From assembly GCA_021399405.1 (NCBI GenBank), contig JAAFKL010000033.1:1-9862 (forward strand): a stretch of DNA of 9,862 nucleotides, given 5' to 3'. A program made the position numbers and the translations under genes. The notes under the pieces were generated by a model. The model searched no databases, was not told the DNA's origin, and saw only the letters and a program-made list of their open reading frames with translations. Positions 1 through 6,740 of this stretch are shown in pieces (positions within the stretch are counted from its first letter, which is position 1; every line of letters starts with the position of its first letter). Source of the stretch: Candidatus Heimdallarchaeota archaeon. GTDB lineage: Archaea > Asgardarchaeota > Heimdallarchaeia > Heimdallarchaeales > Kariarchaeaceae.

Positions 1-36
1 AAATTTCCTAGTCTTATCCACGGAATAATCATTTGA

Positions 37-771
37 TTACCCGATGATAGAAATATTCACTTCAATATATAAAGTACTGAAAATAAAAATTAATGTAATA
101 CAAATTTGCACATGTACCAAGTCTGCTCTTTTATTATGATCCTCCCGACTTAACCAATTGGGAACTAGTTTTATATCCGTACCAAGTCCAGTTTTATGCA
201 TACCAGGATTAAAAATATTTATTTGGATATTATATCCTTCTTCTTTCAGCTCTTCTGCTAAACACTTTGAAAATGATACTATACCTCCTTTGGAAGCAGA
301 ATAGATCGACATGTTAGGAAGTGGTCTATCTGCGCTTCCTCCACTTAGAGTGATAATTCTACCATATTTTTGCTTTTTCATTTGAGGTAAGACAGCAGAA
401 ATTGTGTTTATTATCCCTGTCAAATTAGTACTCATCACAATTTGAGCATCTTCAGATACCATTTCCACATCCATATTCCCAAATGGTCCGTATCTTCTAT
501 TCAAACCAGCATTTGCAACCATTATTCTAATTGATCCAAATTCCTCTACCGTTTTATCGATCAAATTTTTCAATTCGTCAGGTTTAGTTACATCACATCT
601 AAAACCAATAATATTCCCGTATTCTTTGAGTTCATTAACTGTAGTATTAACACTTTCCTGGGAACGAGAACATATTGAAACCATAAATCCTTGTTGCAGG
701 AAAACTTCAGCCAATTTTTTCCCAATTCCGCTTGTACCCCCGGTAATTATTGCTGTTTCTTCAATCATCAT
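37..771 (-). CDS. Short-chain dehydrogenase/reductase (SDR), C-terminus probably truncated
   Basis: NAD(P)-dependent oxidoreductase of the classical SDR family; the substrate cannot be told. Counted from the ATG at 771, the cofactor motif TGGTSGIG is at residues 10-17, an Asp after the third strand (RCDV) near 60, NAG at 87-89, the catalytic Asn in STNLTG near 116, a Ser in LSGGS at 143-146 and YSASK at 157-161 (Tyr157, Lys161), followed by FNPG. All catalytic residues are present. A frame from 786 adds only five residues (MFDCC); SDRs usually begin a few residues before the first strand, so 771 or 768 is preferred. The last ~30 residues do not form a normal SDR end, and the same frame stays open past the TAA at 37-39 to the window edge, reading SNDYSVDKTRKF, so the stop may be a recent nonsense mutation. 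The TFB-like gene upstream on the same strand ends at 818, so co-transcription is possible. Confidence 0.85.
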   Translation of the reverse strand: MMIEETAIITGGTSGIGKKLAEVFLQQGFMVSICSRSQESVNTTVNELKEYGNIIGFRCDVTKPDELKNLIDKTVEEFGSIRIMVANAGLNRRYGPFGNMDVEMVSEDAQIVMSTNLTGIINTISAVLPQMKKQKYGRIITLSGGSADRPLPNMSIYSASKGGIVSFSKCLAEELKEEGYNIQINIFNPGMHKTGLGTDIKLVPNWLSREDHNKRADLVHVQICITLIFIFSTLYIEVNISIIG

Positions 772-817
772 GCAACAATCGAACATGACTTCATTAATGC
801 TTTATCATTTAGTCAAA

Positions 818-1768
818 TTACTGATTGAAATTATATAGATTTACTTTCTCATTATTTTTTAATTCGTTCAAATAAACATCAGACCTTTCTTCCGCCCTCT
901 TCACTGCTAGGTAATTGTTACGTCTGATCATCTTATCCAGTTCATATATCTCTGCATGTTCCTTCAGCAAATGTGTCAGTTTCACATTTCTAGTTAATCT
1001 TATAGACATAAGGGCCACTACTACCCCAAGATTCTTCCTGGCAGTGAATACTTCCGGATACATCGTCTTGAATTCCGAGACCCGCGTCTGTGCAAACATC
1101 AGCTGTCTTTTAGAAAGATGCCCCTTGTTTCTGAAATTAAACAGAATATTATTGGCCTCTACTTCAACAGATTCTGAGACATTTCCATCAAACATTCCTG
1201 ATTCACGTAGTTCCTCCAATAATTTCAGACCATTGATTTTAATTCCAAAATAGTTTGGTAAATCAGATCTGGAAACATAGATCCCATTTACATTGGCTCG
1301 CTGCGTCACCAGCAATAGAACTAATCGCTGCACATTGGGTTTTTTATAGGATAGGCATAATTCAGTTAATCCCTCAAGGTCATTCAGTTTGATGGTTTTT
1401 GCAACCGATCGAAACTTTTCAGGCAACCTTTCAAGTATCTCTAGAATATTCTTTCTTCTAGTGATCAATCTTCTCTCCCTTGGGTCTTGTCGGATCACAC
1501 TCAGGCTAATTCCAAGCCCCCTAACGGTGTTGAGATCCCTTTGCACAGGAGTGTAGTCGATTGTTTGATGAGATACATGCAATTTACTTTTCTTGTCCGA
1601 GTAATAAACTACTTGGTCTGAAAATTCTTGACGATCGAAAGCACCTGGACTACCATACTGTAAAATTCCCTCAAGCTCTAGCTTATCAAAAGGACAATTA
1701 TAGGGTAGTTTCTTCGACCTGTATCCACCATTGGAATTAATCAAGTCGATCAGCTTCTCGCGATCCAT
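818..1768 (-). CDS. TFB-like (TFIIB cyclin-repeat-like) protein A, 316 aa, no zinc ribbon
   Basis: Not a textbook family member; the TFB assignment rests on pattern. An N-terminal domain (residues 1-75, with NGGYRSKKLPY, LELEGILQYG and FDRQEF) leads to a VQRDL segment and two helical repeats. Repeat one (about 100-195) contains QRANVNGIYVSRSDLPNYFGI, resembling the recognition part of TFB cyclin fold one. Repeat two (about 200-294) contains VVVALMSIRLTRNVKLTHL and NYLAVKR, resembling fold two. No CxxC zinc ribbon is present. It is collinear with the protein at 7383-8873 over almost its whole length, so the two are paralogues, and the matching N-termini support the start at 1768. Unlike its neighbours it has no TATA box at 26-29 nt: TTTAAA lies too close (1781-1788) and TTTTTTAA (about 1805-1812) implies a 14-nt leader. 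A role in transcription initiation or as a decoy or regulator is inference. Confidence 0.75.
   Translation of the reverse strand: MDREKLIDLINSNGGYRSKKLPYNCPFDKLELEGILQYGSPGAFDRQEFSDQVVYYSDKKSKLHVSHQTIDYTPVQRDLNTVRGLGISLSVIRQDPRERRLITRRKNILEILERLPEKFRSVAKTIKLNDLEGLTELCLSYKKPNVQRLVLLLVTQRANVNGIYVSRSDLPNYFGIKINGLKLLEELRESGMFDGNVSESVEVEANNILFNFRNKGHLSKRQLMFAQTRVSEFKTMYPEVFTARKNLGVVVALMSIRLTRNVKLTHLLKEHAEIYELDKMIRRNNYLAVKRAEERSDVYLNELKNNEKVNLYNFNQ
830..838 (-). promoter_or_regulatory. Possible TATA box for the SDR gene
   Basis: On the minus strand this reads CTATATAA followed by TTTC, inside the last codons of the upstream TFB-like gene. Its centre is about 48-63 nt before the candidate SDR starts, which would give a leader of about 20-40 nt, unlike the leaderless pattern of the neighbouring genes. 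Co-transcription with the upstream gene is the alternative. Confidence 0.25.
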
Positions 1769-1901
1769 GACTATCAGTACTTTAAATACCGTAGGTGATT
1801 AGCATTAAAAAACATTGTTAGAATCAATATTGTTGATTTGCTGAAATTTTAATTCAAAGAATACAGGCCTGTTTTAGCTTAAATAGTAATTTGATCTAGA
1901 A

Positions 1902-1918
1902 TAATTGATTATCAATTA
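1902..1918. repeat. Perfect inverted repeat, 8-bp arms
   Basis: TAATTGAT and ATCAATTA are separated by a single T. It lies 33 nt past the stop of the secreted-protein gene and upstream of TFB-like gene A on the same strand. It is too AT-rich and its loop too short to be a convincing hairpin terminator, so it could equally be a dimeric protein-binding site. Confidence 0.4.
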
Positions 1919-1950
1919 AGCGACTTACTATCATAATTACGTAGGATATC

Positions 1951-2394
1951 TTAAGATAATGAGAAAGACCCACCAGTAACTCTTGGTGCATAAACATGTA
2001 CACAGACACTTGCTATATCAGCTAATGGGTCAACTAAGTTAAAACATACTCCAGTATTTACTGAACCATCAATAACCGTGTAGGGAGAACTCACGACCTT
2101 ACCTCTATACAATAACCAAATATCTATATCCTCGTAAAGGTAATTTACAGTTATTCCTGGATCACCATTACTAGTAAGATCATTGATATCATGGGTTTCT
2201 ACATTACCATTTTTTTTACCCGAAATTCTTATGGAGTAATCTCTTGTATTCCTATCTTTACCTTGTGAATCCCTGTGATACACCCACCAGATATCTGTAT
2301 AGTGTTCAGCAGTCGATATACTGATAGCACCTGCTAAACCCATTGTGACAATTGTTCCTAACATTAAATATGAGCTTAATTTTCGTTTTTCCAT
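1951..2394 (-). CDS. Small secreted protein with N-terminal signal peptide, 147 aa
   Basis: Family not recognised. Residues 1-5 are basic (MEKRK), followed by a hydrophobic stretch to about 28 (LMLGTIVTMGLAGAISIS) and a likely signal peptidase site after ASISTA-type residues, before EHYTDIW. The mature part of about 118 residues is polar and looks beta-rich, with two cysteines near the C-terminus (GVCFNL and SVCVHV) that could form a disulfide. The frame extends upstream to a TTG at 2415, but the TATA box at 2417-2424 is centred 26.5 nt before the ATG at 2394, so a leaderless start at 2394 is preferred. Export to the cell surface or medium is expected; its function there is unknown. It stands alone, with its own promoter. 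Confidence 0.7.
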   Translation of the reverse strand: MEKRKLSSYLMLGTIVTMGLAGAISISTAEHYTDIWWVYHRDSQGKDRNTRDYSIRISGKKNGNVETHDINDLTSNGDPGITVNYLYEDIDIWLLYRGKVVSSPYTVIDGSVNTGVCFNLVDPLADIASVCVHVYAPRVTGGSFSLS

Positions 2395-2416
2395 TTCAAA
2401 ACCCAGTTTTGTCAAA

Positions 2417-2424
2417 ATATAAAA
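2417..2424 (-). promoter_or_regulatory. TATA box of the secreted-protein gene
   Basis: Reads TTTTATAT on the minus strand, centred 26.5 nt from the ATG at 2394, which is the spacing of an archaeal leaderless promoter. Confidence 0.6.
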
Positions 2425-2430
2425 TCAGGA

Positions 2431-2450
2431 TTACCTTAATAAGGGTAACC
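2431..2450. promoter_or_regulatory. Imperfect palindrome upstream of a TATA box, possible operator
   Basis: On the plus strand TTACCTT and AAGGGTAA flank AAT, a near-perfect dyad with one bulged G. It sits about 37-56 nt upstream of the predicted transcription start of the secreted-protein gene, just beyond the TATA/BRE region, where archaeal activators or repressors often bind. Confidence 0.35.
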
Positions 2451-2501
2451 TATTATTGTCAATCGTTCTGATCTACAATTTCAATGGAATATTCACAATT
2501 A

Positions 2502-3149
2502 TTATGTTAAGGATACCAATCCAGCTCTTGCAGTCACTCTTCTAAATGTTTGGTAGTACCATACCTTGCTACGGCCGTCTCTATCAAGTTTGAGGTCAAG
2601 ATTAAAGAAAAGCATTGCCACTTCATTGATTGACATTTTGTTGGTAGTGTATATAGCTGCAAATGCGAAAAGAATATGGGGATTAGAACCTTTCAAATGT
2701 GGATAATCAACGAATAAATTGCTAATACACCTAGTTGCTAATTGATACTGGATCAGACCTATCAATTTAGTCTCACTCATTTCATCAATCAATTTTATAG
2801 CTGGTACTAGGAAAGTCTCCTGGATATTTATCTCTTCTATTAATCCAACTCTTCTAAGATCCCCTAGTTTTTTCATCCAACCTTTACTATTAACATCGTA
2901 GACATGACACAAATAACTCTTAGTAATTGGTACACCGTACTTTTTGGCCAGATAATTAAGATAGACCACCACATACCTTTTTAATGAGAATTTGTGCATA
3001 TCCCCCATCTTAAAGATAAATTTCACCATGTCATCGGATATTTGTTCTGTCAGACTGTCCTTGCCGAGCATTTCAACCAAATTATCGACTCTCCGAACTG
3101 TCTGTGGGTTTGCACCAACAATCTCTTCTCTCAATTGTAGTTTAGACAT
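2502..3149 (-). CDS. TFB-like (TFIIB cyclin-repeat-like) protein C, 215 aa, no zinc ribbon
   Basis: Resembles a bare TFB core of two cyclin folds. Repeat one (about 15-105) has KRYVVVYLNYLAKKYGVPIT followed by a recognition-helix-like VNSKGWMKKLGDLR, matching the fold-one pattern of alternating helices and 'G-x-P-x-T'. Repeat two (about 112-212) has HLKGSNPHILFAFAAIYTTN and later VWYYQTFRRV, close to the TFIIB second-repeat pattern (G-x-x-P, then an Ala-rich helix). There is no zinc ribbon, and the N-terminal domain of the other two TFB-like proteins is absent. It lies 55 bp downstream of the RadA-like gene on the same strand, so the two may share a transcript. It also has its own TATA-like element at 3172-3179 and a purine-rich AGGAAGGAAA before the ATG. 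DNA binding is likely; its exact role is unknown. An unrelated helical DNA-binding protein is the alternative. Confidence 0.7.
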   Translation of the reverse strand: MSKLQLREEIVGANPQTVRRVDNLVEMLGKDSLTEQISDDMVKFIFKMGDMHKFSLKRYVVVYLNYLAKKYGVPITKSYLCHVYDVNSKGWMKKLGDLRRVGLIEEINIQETFLVPAIKLIDEMSETKLIGLIQYQLATRCISNLFVDYPHLKGSNPHILFAFAAIYTTNKMSINEVAMLFFNLDLKLDRDGRSKVWYYQTFRRVTARAGLVSLT

Positions 3150-3171
3150 GCTAATTTCCTTCCTGTTTTGT

Positions 3172-3179
3172 GATAAAAA
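3172..3179 (-). promoter_or_regulatory. TATA-like element before TFB-like gene C
   Basis: Reads TTTTTATC on the minus strand, centred 26.5 nt before the ATG at 3149. It lies in the 55-bp gap after the RadA-like gene and suggests independent leaderless transcription. Confidence 0.4.
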
Positions 3180-3204
3180 TTAAAAATAAGAGCATTTGAT
3201 ACAC

Positions 3205-4509
3205 CTAAACCTTTGTGTTAGTCTTACTTTTGGCCTTCTTGCTTGGTGCTGGTTTGTCTAATTCACCGTACAGCCATTCACGGAATTTATTCACTTTCTT
3301 CTCAACATCCGTACTGTCATCAGGTAATGGATCCAATTCATTTCCTAGGGAATCCACACAAATAAATCCCTTCTCATGTATTTTTCTTGCATGCAGAGCA
3401 ACTTTCTCATATTCCTGGGTATCTGCAATTCCCATTGGTCCGATAAAGAAGTAACCTGTTGATTCCGCTAAGAAACCACAATCTACAATCTTTGCACGTC
3501 CAAGCTTGAGACCCTTCTCTAATTTTATCCCACCCCTTCCTGCCTCCCTCTCTTTATTCGTAGGTCTGTCAAGGTATATCCTGATATCTGATGCATGCGC
3601 TATGACTGAACCACCTTGGGCACTTATTGGCCCTTCATAACCACCAATATTAGACCTGACATGGTTGGTATAGATTGTCACCAGGTTATTCAACTCAGCT
3701 AGCGTTTTCAACCGGTCAAGCACCCTCTTAAGGTGTTTCTGTCTGGGTTGAAGATTGGAAAGCTCTGTTCCTCCCACAGGGTATTGTGCCTTCAATGGAT
3801 CCATGATACTATCAATTATTATTATACCAATATTCATCTTCTCGATCTTCTGAGCTATCTCGTTTAGAGCTGTCTCCACATCGTCAAAATTCAGGGCACG
3901 TGCATAGAGGAATTTCTCCTTCAATTTATTCAGATTAACTCCCCAGTATCTAGCCATCCTTTTGAACCTTGACATCTCGAATGCCCCCTCACTGTCAATA
4001 TAGGCCACACCCTGGTTCCATCCTCCAATCTTTTTTGGTCTCATCACCATACAGGCAGTAGTCAGACAAATCTGTGTCTTCCCCATGGAGGCACTAGCAT
4101 AGAACTCAATCATTGTCTTGGATCTGAAGCCAATCTGTCCATTGTTGTAAGTCATCATGCGATCAAGTTCTGATGCCCCTGTTGGAAGGTATTTAAAGGT
4201 GGATTCCCTTTGGACTATCGCCTCGTACTCCATTACTAATGCACCTTTTCTCATGATACGATTGGCATGTGCATGGATCTTGATACCTTTTGGATCAGAA
4301 ACGCCATCAATTGCAATTATATCTTTCTGGAATAACCCAAATAATTGAGCCGGTTCTGTGAAACCAGCCTTTCGAAGGGTGTTAGTCATTGTAACTTGTG
4401 TGGTGCTTGTAGGTGCTACCCCTGCCTCCTTCAGAAAGGTCTTCATATCTGGTTTGGCTGTGTACTCCTTACCGTCTATCTCGAATGTTTCTACTGTGAC
4501 TGCTGTCAT
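3205..4509 (-). CDS. RadA/Rad51-family recombinase paralogue, 434 aa
   Basis: ATP-dependent DNA strand-exchange ATPase family acting on single-stranded DNA. An N-terminal helix-hairpin-helix-like part (about 42-85) precedes the core. Walker A is ASASMGKT at 138-145, where canonical RadA has GEFGSGKTQ; the glycines before GKT are replaced. The catalytic Glu is in YIDSEGAF (E174), Walker B is IIIID ending at D233, and GGSVIAHAS at 299-307 matches RadA GGHILAHAS. QPRQKHLKRVLDRL at 254-267 aligns with the helix after Walker B. The usual FxTA oligomerisation motif is not evident: the segment near 93-97 is MEYEA. There is a C-terminal extension from about 365 with a Lys-rich tail. The divergence argues for a paralogue, possibly element-encoded, rather than the housekeeping radA. 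It has its own strong TATA box, and TFB-like gene C follows on the same strand. A KaiC-like or RadB-like role is possible, but the HhH domain favours RadA. Confidence 0.9.
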   Translation of the reverse strand: MTAVTVETFEIDGKEYTAKPDMKTFLKEAGVAPTSTTQVTMTNTLRKAGFTEPAQLFGLFQKDIIAIDGVSDPKGIKIHAHANRIMRKGALVMEYEAIVQRESTFKYLPTGASELDRMMTYNNGQIGFRSKTMIEFYASASMGKTQICLTTACMVMRPKKIGGWNQGVAYIDSEGAFEMSRFKRMARYWGVNLNKLKEKFLYARALNFDDVETALNEIAQKIEKMNIGIIIIDSIMDPLKAQYPVGGTELSNLQPRQKHLKRVLDRLKTLAELNNLVTIYTNHVRSNIGGYEGPISAQGGSVIAHASDIRIYLDRPTNKEREAGRGGIKLEKGLKLGRAKIVDCGFLAESTGYFFIGPMGIADTQEYEKVALHARKIHEKGFICVDSLGNELDPLPDDSTDVEKKVNKFREWLYGELDKPAPSKKAKSKTNTKV

Positions 4510-4533
4510 TACAGATTACCTGTGGGTATTTAG

Positions 4534-4541
4534 TATATAAA
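4534..4541 (-). promoter_or_regulatory. TATA box of the RadA-like gene
   Basis: TTTATATA on the minus strand, a textbook archaeal TATA box, centred about 29 nt before the ATG at 4509. Transcription should start within about 3 nt of the start codon. Confidence 0.7.
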
Positions 4542-4597
4542 CAAAATCATGAAAAATGAGGAAGTTTTTCACCACAAAGCATGAAAATAGGGTATTG

Positions 4598-4783
4598 TCA
4601 CCAAATTTCCATGTTTCTAATTAATTCGGTCCAGTTTGACTGTTTAGACCCTGCTAATACAGATTGATACCACAAATTTATTACTTTTTCATAGTAAAGA
4701 AAAATATCAAAATGCCATTCGTATGCATATTCATCATAAAAAGTATGATAATCTGATTCAAGAAATATAAAATATTTCCTAAC
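4598..4783 (-). pseudogene. Coding remnant, aromatic-rich, 61 codons, no start codon
   Basis: An open minus-strand frame from the TGA at 4784-4786 to the TGA at 4598-4600 with no ATG, GTG or TTG. The peptide is clearly protein-like and unusual: it contains FLESDYHTFYDEYAYEWHF, LWYQSVLAGSKQSNWTELI and ends RNMEIW, with four Trp and many Tyr and Phe, which random AT-rich DNA would rarely give. The family is not recognised. It may be the C-terminal remnant of a gene whose 5' part was deleted, which fits the decayed genes to its right. It ends about 57 bp upstream of the RadA-like TATA box. Confidence 0.45.
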
Positions 4784-4809
4784 TCAAAATATCAATTAAA
4801 TCAAGGAAA

Positions 4810-4817
4810 TTTTTAAT
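4810..4817 (+). promoter_or_regulatory. TATA box of the antitoxin-like pseudogene
   Basis: TTTTTAAT centred 27.5 nt before the ATG at 4841, the same leaderless spacing as the minus-strand genes. The promoter survives although the gene carries a stop. Confidence 0.4.
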
Positions 4818-4840
4818 AATTGGTTTGATATAATAATCAT

Positions 4841-5083
4841 ATGACAGTTGAAATTGAGAGAGATGTCGCAGAAGATCTTATCTCTTATAAACTGAGAAGC
4901 ATATGAGAATATATTGATGTAATTCTCACAAGATGGGGTGAGACATCATCAACTTCTTTCATTGAAAAAAGTATGAGCGGAGAATTAGAAGAGGCTGAAA
5001 ATGATGGCATTGATATGAGACAGTTATTATTAGAAGAAGAAAAGCTCTTAAAACTTACAAAGGATATTACTGGTGATGAATAA
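4841..5083 (+). pseudogene. Antitoxin-like small gene interrupted by TGA
   Basis: An 81-codon frame from ATG 4841 to TAA 5081-5083, intact except for one in-frame TGA at 4904-4906 (codon 22). It reads MTVEIERDVAEDLISYKLRSI, stop, EYIDVILTRWGETS and then ELEEAENDGIDMRQLLLEEE. The pattern of a short acidic helical protein with a KLxxI...W motif, 'AENDxIxxRQLL' and no membrane segment recalls small archaeal antitoxin-like proteins found next to PIN or nucleotidyltransferase toxins; that link is from memory of such families and is not certain. The stop lies in mid-helix, so the product would be a 21-residue stub. Restart at the internal ATG (codon 45, MSGELEEAEN) would yield only the C-terminal part. 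Confidence 0.6.
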
Positions 5084-5244
5084 TTTCTGGTTTTAACAAG
5101 TTAAATATAATTAAGGGTAAAATACTTCATATCTTTTCTAAAAAAATAATCGAGATAAAGGTAGATCCTTTCACTCCACGAATGACTATTTTATTTGATT
5201 CAAATATTGCACTTCACCTCCGCTATAATGATTTCAATCAATAA
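5080..5244 (+). other. Short open frame upstream of the propeller-like gene, probable coding fragment
   Basis: Open from the TGA pair at 5074-5079 to TAA 5242-5244, with one ATG at 5182. It contains IEIKVDPFTPRMTILFDSN and ALHLRYNDFNQ. The part after the ATG recalls the 'ILxDxNIxL' start of PIN-domain toxins, which would suit a partner of the antitoxin-like gene just upstream, but only 20 residues follow. Alternatively it is the N-terminal end of the beta-propeller gene in another frame, since that gene's frame opens at 5232 right where this one ends. I cannot decide between the two. Confidence 0.3.
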
Positions 5245-6277
5245 CATATTCTCATGCAACCTCAACTTGTGATGGAAGATTATCTGATCCAAATGCTTTA
5301 TTGAAGATATTTGACATAAATGGTGAATTTATATCTGAATATGAATTTGATTATGTGAGCAATTGGTGTCTGGCTGAAAATGTATTATTGGCCTATAGCG
5401 ATACTGAAATTCTTGTTCAGACTAGCCCATCAACCTTCTCAATATTTGATGTAACAGGTTTGAAAGGAGGAAATGAAATTATCAAGATTGAAGAGTATGA
5501 AACAGAATATTTTGGTGATCGAGAACTAGGAATGATAAACAATTCAATTGTGCATTGGCAAAATGGACCTGGACCAAATTATGTGCTTCATGATTTAGAA
5601 AGTGGAGAAAAGTCAGGTTTACCTCTTAAAATAGAAGAAATAGAAAAAAATAATTTGACACCTTTGTATTCTTCTCTGAAATTTGATGATAATTTCCAGC
5701 ATCCAAGACTTATTGCTACTGCAAATTATAACAACTGGGTCGCATATGGTTACCATGATGCACAGGAATTTAATAATCATAGTATTGATAGAGATTATAT
5801 CATTCATACAGGTAATCAAGAAATGTCTAGAACGATATTTGTTGAAAATTTTACCAATTTTGTACCTCATGTGTACTCACTTTCAAAAGATGGTAAGACT
5901 CTAGTGTTATCGACAATCGATGCAGGTCAAGGATTTGTATCATTTAATTTATTCACTAATCAATCATGGACTTATAATGAGATGGATGAAAAAATCATCT
6001 ATGGGATATCAGTTGAGAGCGATAAGGTGTGGTTTCTAGAATATAATACAGAAAATAGTAATAACTTATTTTATTTGAAAAAAATGAATTTGAACACTGG
6101 TTCAATCTCAGAGATTGGGGGCCTCAACATTTATGATACAATCAGTGAATTTGTAGTGGTTAATGACTATGTTTTTGTAATTACCAATGCCAACTATTCA
6201 ATTCCCCAAATATTGTTGATTGGGGCACCTCTAATGGAAATTATAATTGCAATAATTTATCTATGAAAAAGGGATAA
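5232..6277 (+). pseudogene. Beta-propeller-like protein gene with apparent frameshifts
   Basis: A long frame open from 5232 to TAA at 6264-6266, with the first usable start a TTG at 5301 (321 residues). The text has the rhythm of WD/YVTN/kelch-like blades: short strands with turn motifs such as KIFDINGEF, VYSLSKDGKTLVL, FVSFNLFTNQSWTY and KKMNLNTGSISEI. Such proteins are often secreted or surface-exposed, but no signal peptide is seen, and the frame before 5301 (SHATSTCDGRLSDPNALL) is already propeller-like, so the N-terminus seems missing. At the CCCC run (6204-6207) the frame turns hydrophobic (APLMEIIIAIIYL). A -1 shift instead gives SPNIVDWGTSNGNYNCNNLS and stops at 6275-6277, a more credible ending. 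Either a one-base deletion occurred or the assembly lost a C. Function unknown. Confidence 0.55.
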
Positions 6278-6301
6278 TTAATTATCATCCATTTATTGCA
6301 T

Positions 6302-6397
6302 TTAGCTAACGTTATCTGCAAAAATATATTTTTTCCAGAATTCAACATAATTTCTTAATTCTTCTGGAATGATAAGAACGGGATAAGGATATCGCAT
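6302..6397 (-). CDS. Possible very small protein, 31 aa
   Basis: Starting at the ATG at 6397 it reads MRYPYPVLIIPEELRNYVEF then WKKYIFADNVS and stops at TAA 6302-6304; upstream ATG 6406 and GTG 6403 or 6400 are alternatives. A TATA-like AATTTAAA at 6422-6429 is centred 28.5 nt from the 6397 ATG. The composition is protein-like (a Pro-rich start, then an amphipathic helix with Tyr and Trp), but the length is near chance. It could also be a fragment of a larger gene, as with the other remnants in this region. Confidence 0.35.
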   Translation of the reverse strand: MRYPYPVLIIPEELRNYVEFWKKYIFADNVS

Positions 6398-6421
6398 CAC
6401 CACCATATTTACCCAGTTTGC

Positions 6422-6429
6422 TTTAAATT
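6422..6429 (-). promoter_or_regulatory. Possible TATA box for the 31-aa ORF
   Basis: AATTTAAA on the minus strand, 28.5 nt from the ATG at 6397 by centre-to-start distance. Confidence 0.25.
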
Positions 6430-6500
6430 GACAAGAAAGGAGCATAATTATTTAGTAATTAACGGAAAAGGTTACATTTAACTAAATCAATCCCACTATA

Positions 6501-6740
6501 TTGAATTTTGATATTTCTGAACGCCAAAAATTGCGATTTCAACAGATTTCCAAGGCAGCGGAGCACTTAAGAAAAGTAGATCCAATTGACAGATGGAGAC
6601 AATGGTTTATTTTTCAAGGTACTGTTTATGAGGAATATTTACGAGGTATGCAAAGAAGATATCCAAGGTTAAGTGATAAAGAAATAATAGCTATGCATAA
6701 AAGGAGAGTGATGCAAAATAAAGGTAAATCCATTTATTGA
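6501..6740 (+). CDS. Small basic partner gene of a nucleotidyltransferase toxin-like gene, 79 aa
   Basis: The start is TTG 6501: the frame opens after TAA 6483-6485 and holds no ATG before it. It encodes a soluble, helical, Arg/Lys-rich protein with a DPIDRWRQWFIFQG core, VYEEYLRGMQRRYP and DKEIIAMHKRRV. The overlap of its 3' end (6718-6740) with the reading frame of the nucleotidyltransferase pseudogene, in the same orientation, is the classic antitoxin-first operon layout. The gene is intact while its partner is broken, as expected if the antitoxin outlives the toxin. A weak TATA-like ACATTTAA lies near 6474-6481. The family is unnamed to me; the antitoxin role is inferred from position. 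Confidence 0.6.
   Translation: MNFDISERQKLRFQQISKAAEHLRKVDPIDRWRQWFIFQGTVYEEYLRGMQRRYPRLSDKEIIAMHKRRVMQNKGKSIY

Noticed and set aside
915..1253. Plus-strand open frame of 112 codons inside TFB-like gene A
   Set aside because: It is antisense to a gene with a collinear paralogue, and its composition (Ser/Leu/Cys-rich) is that of a shadow frame.
1902..1918. Intrinsic hairpin terminator
   Set aside because: The arms are nearly pure A/T with a one-base loop and no following T-run in the direction of transcription; kept only as an inverted repeat.
1951..2415. Longer frame of the secreted protein beginning at TTG 2415
   Set aside because: The start would lie immediately next to the TATA box, and the n-region of the signal peptide begins naturally at the ATG at 2394.
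4157..4540. Plus-strand open frames antisense to the RadA-like gene
   Set aside because: The opposite strand encodes conserved RadA motifs; these frames are low-complexity shadows.
5182..5244. PIN-domain (VapC) toxin gene
   Set aside because: Only about 20 residues resemble the first strand of a PIN domain; the acidic active-site residues further on cannot be found in any frame.
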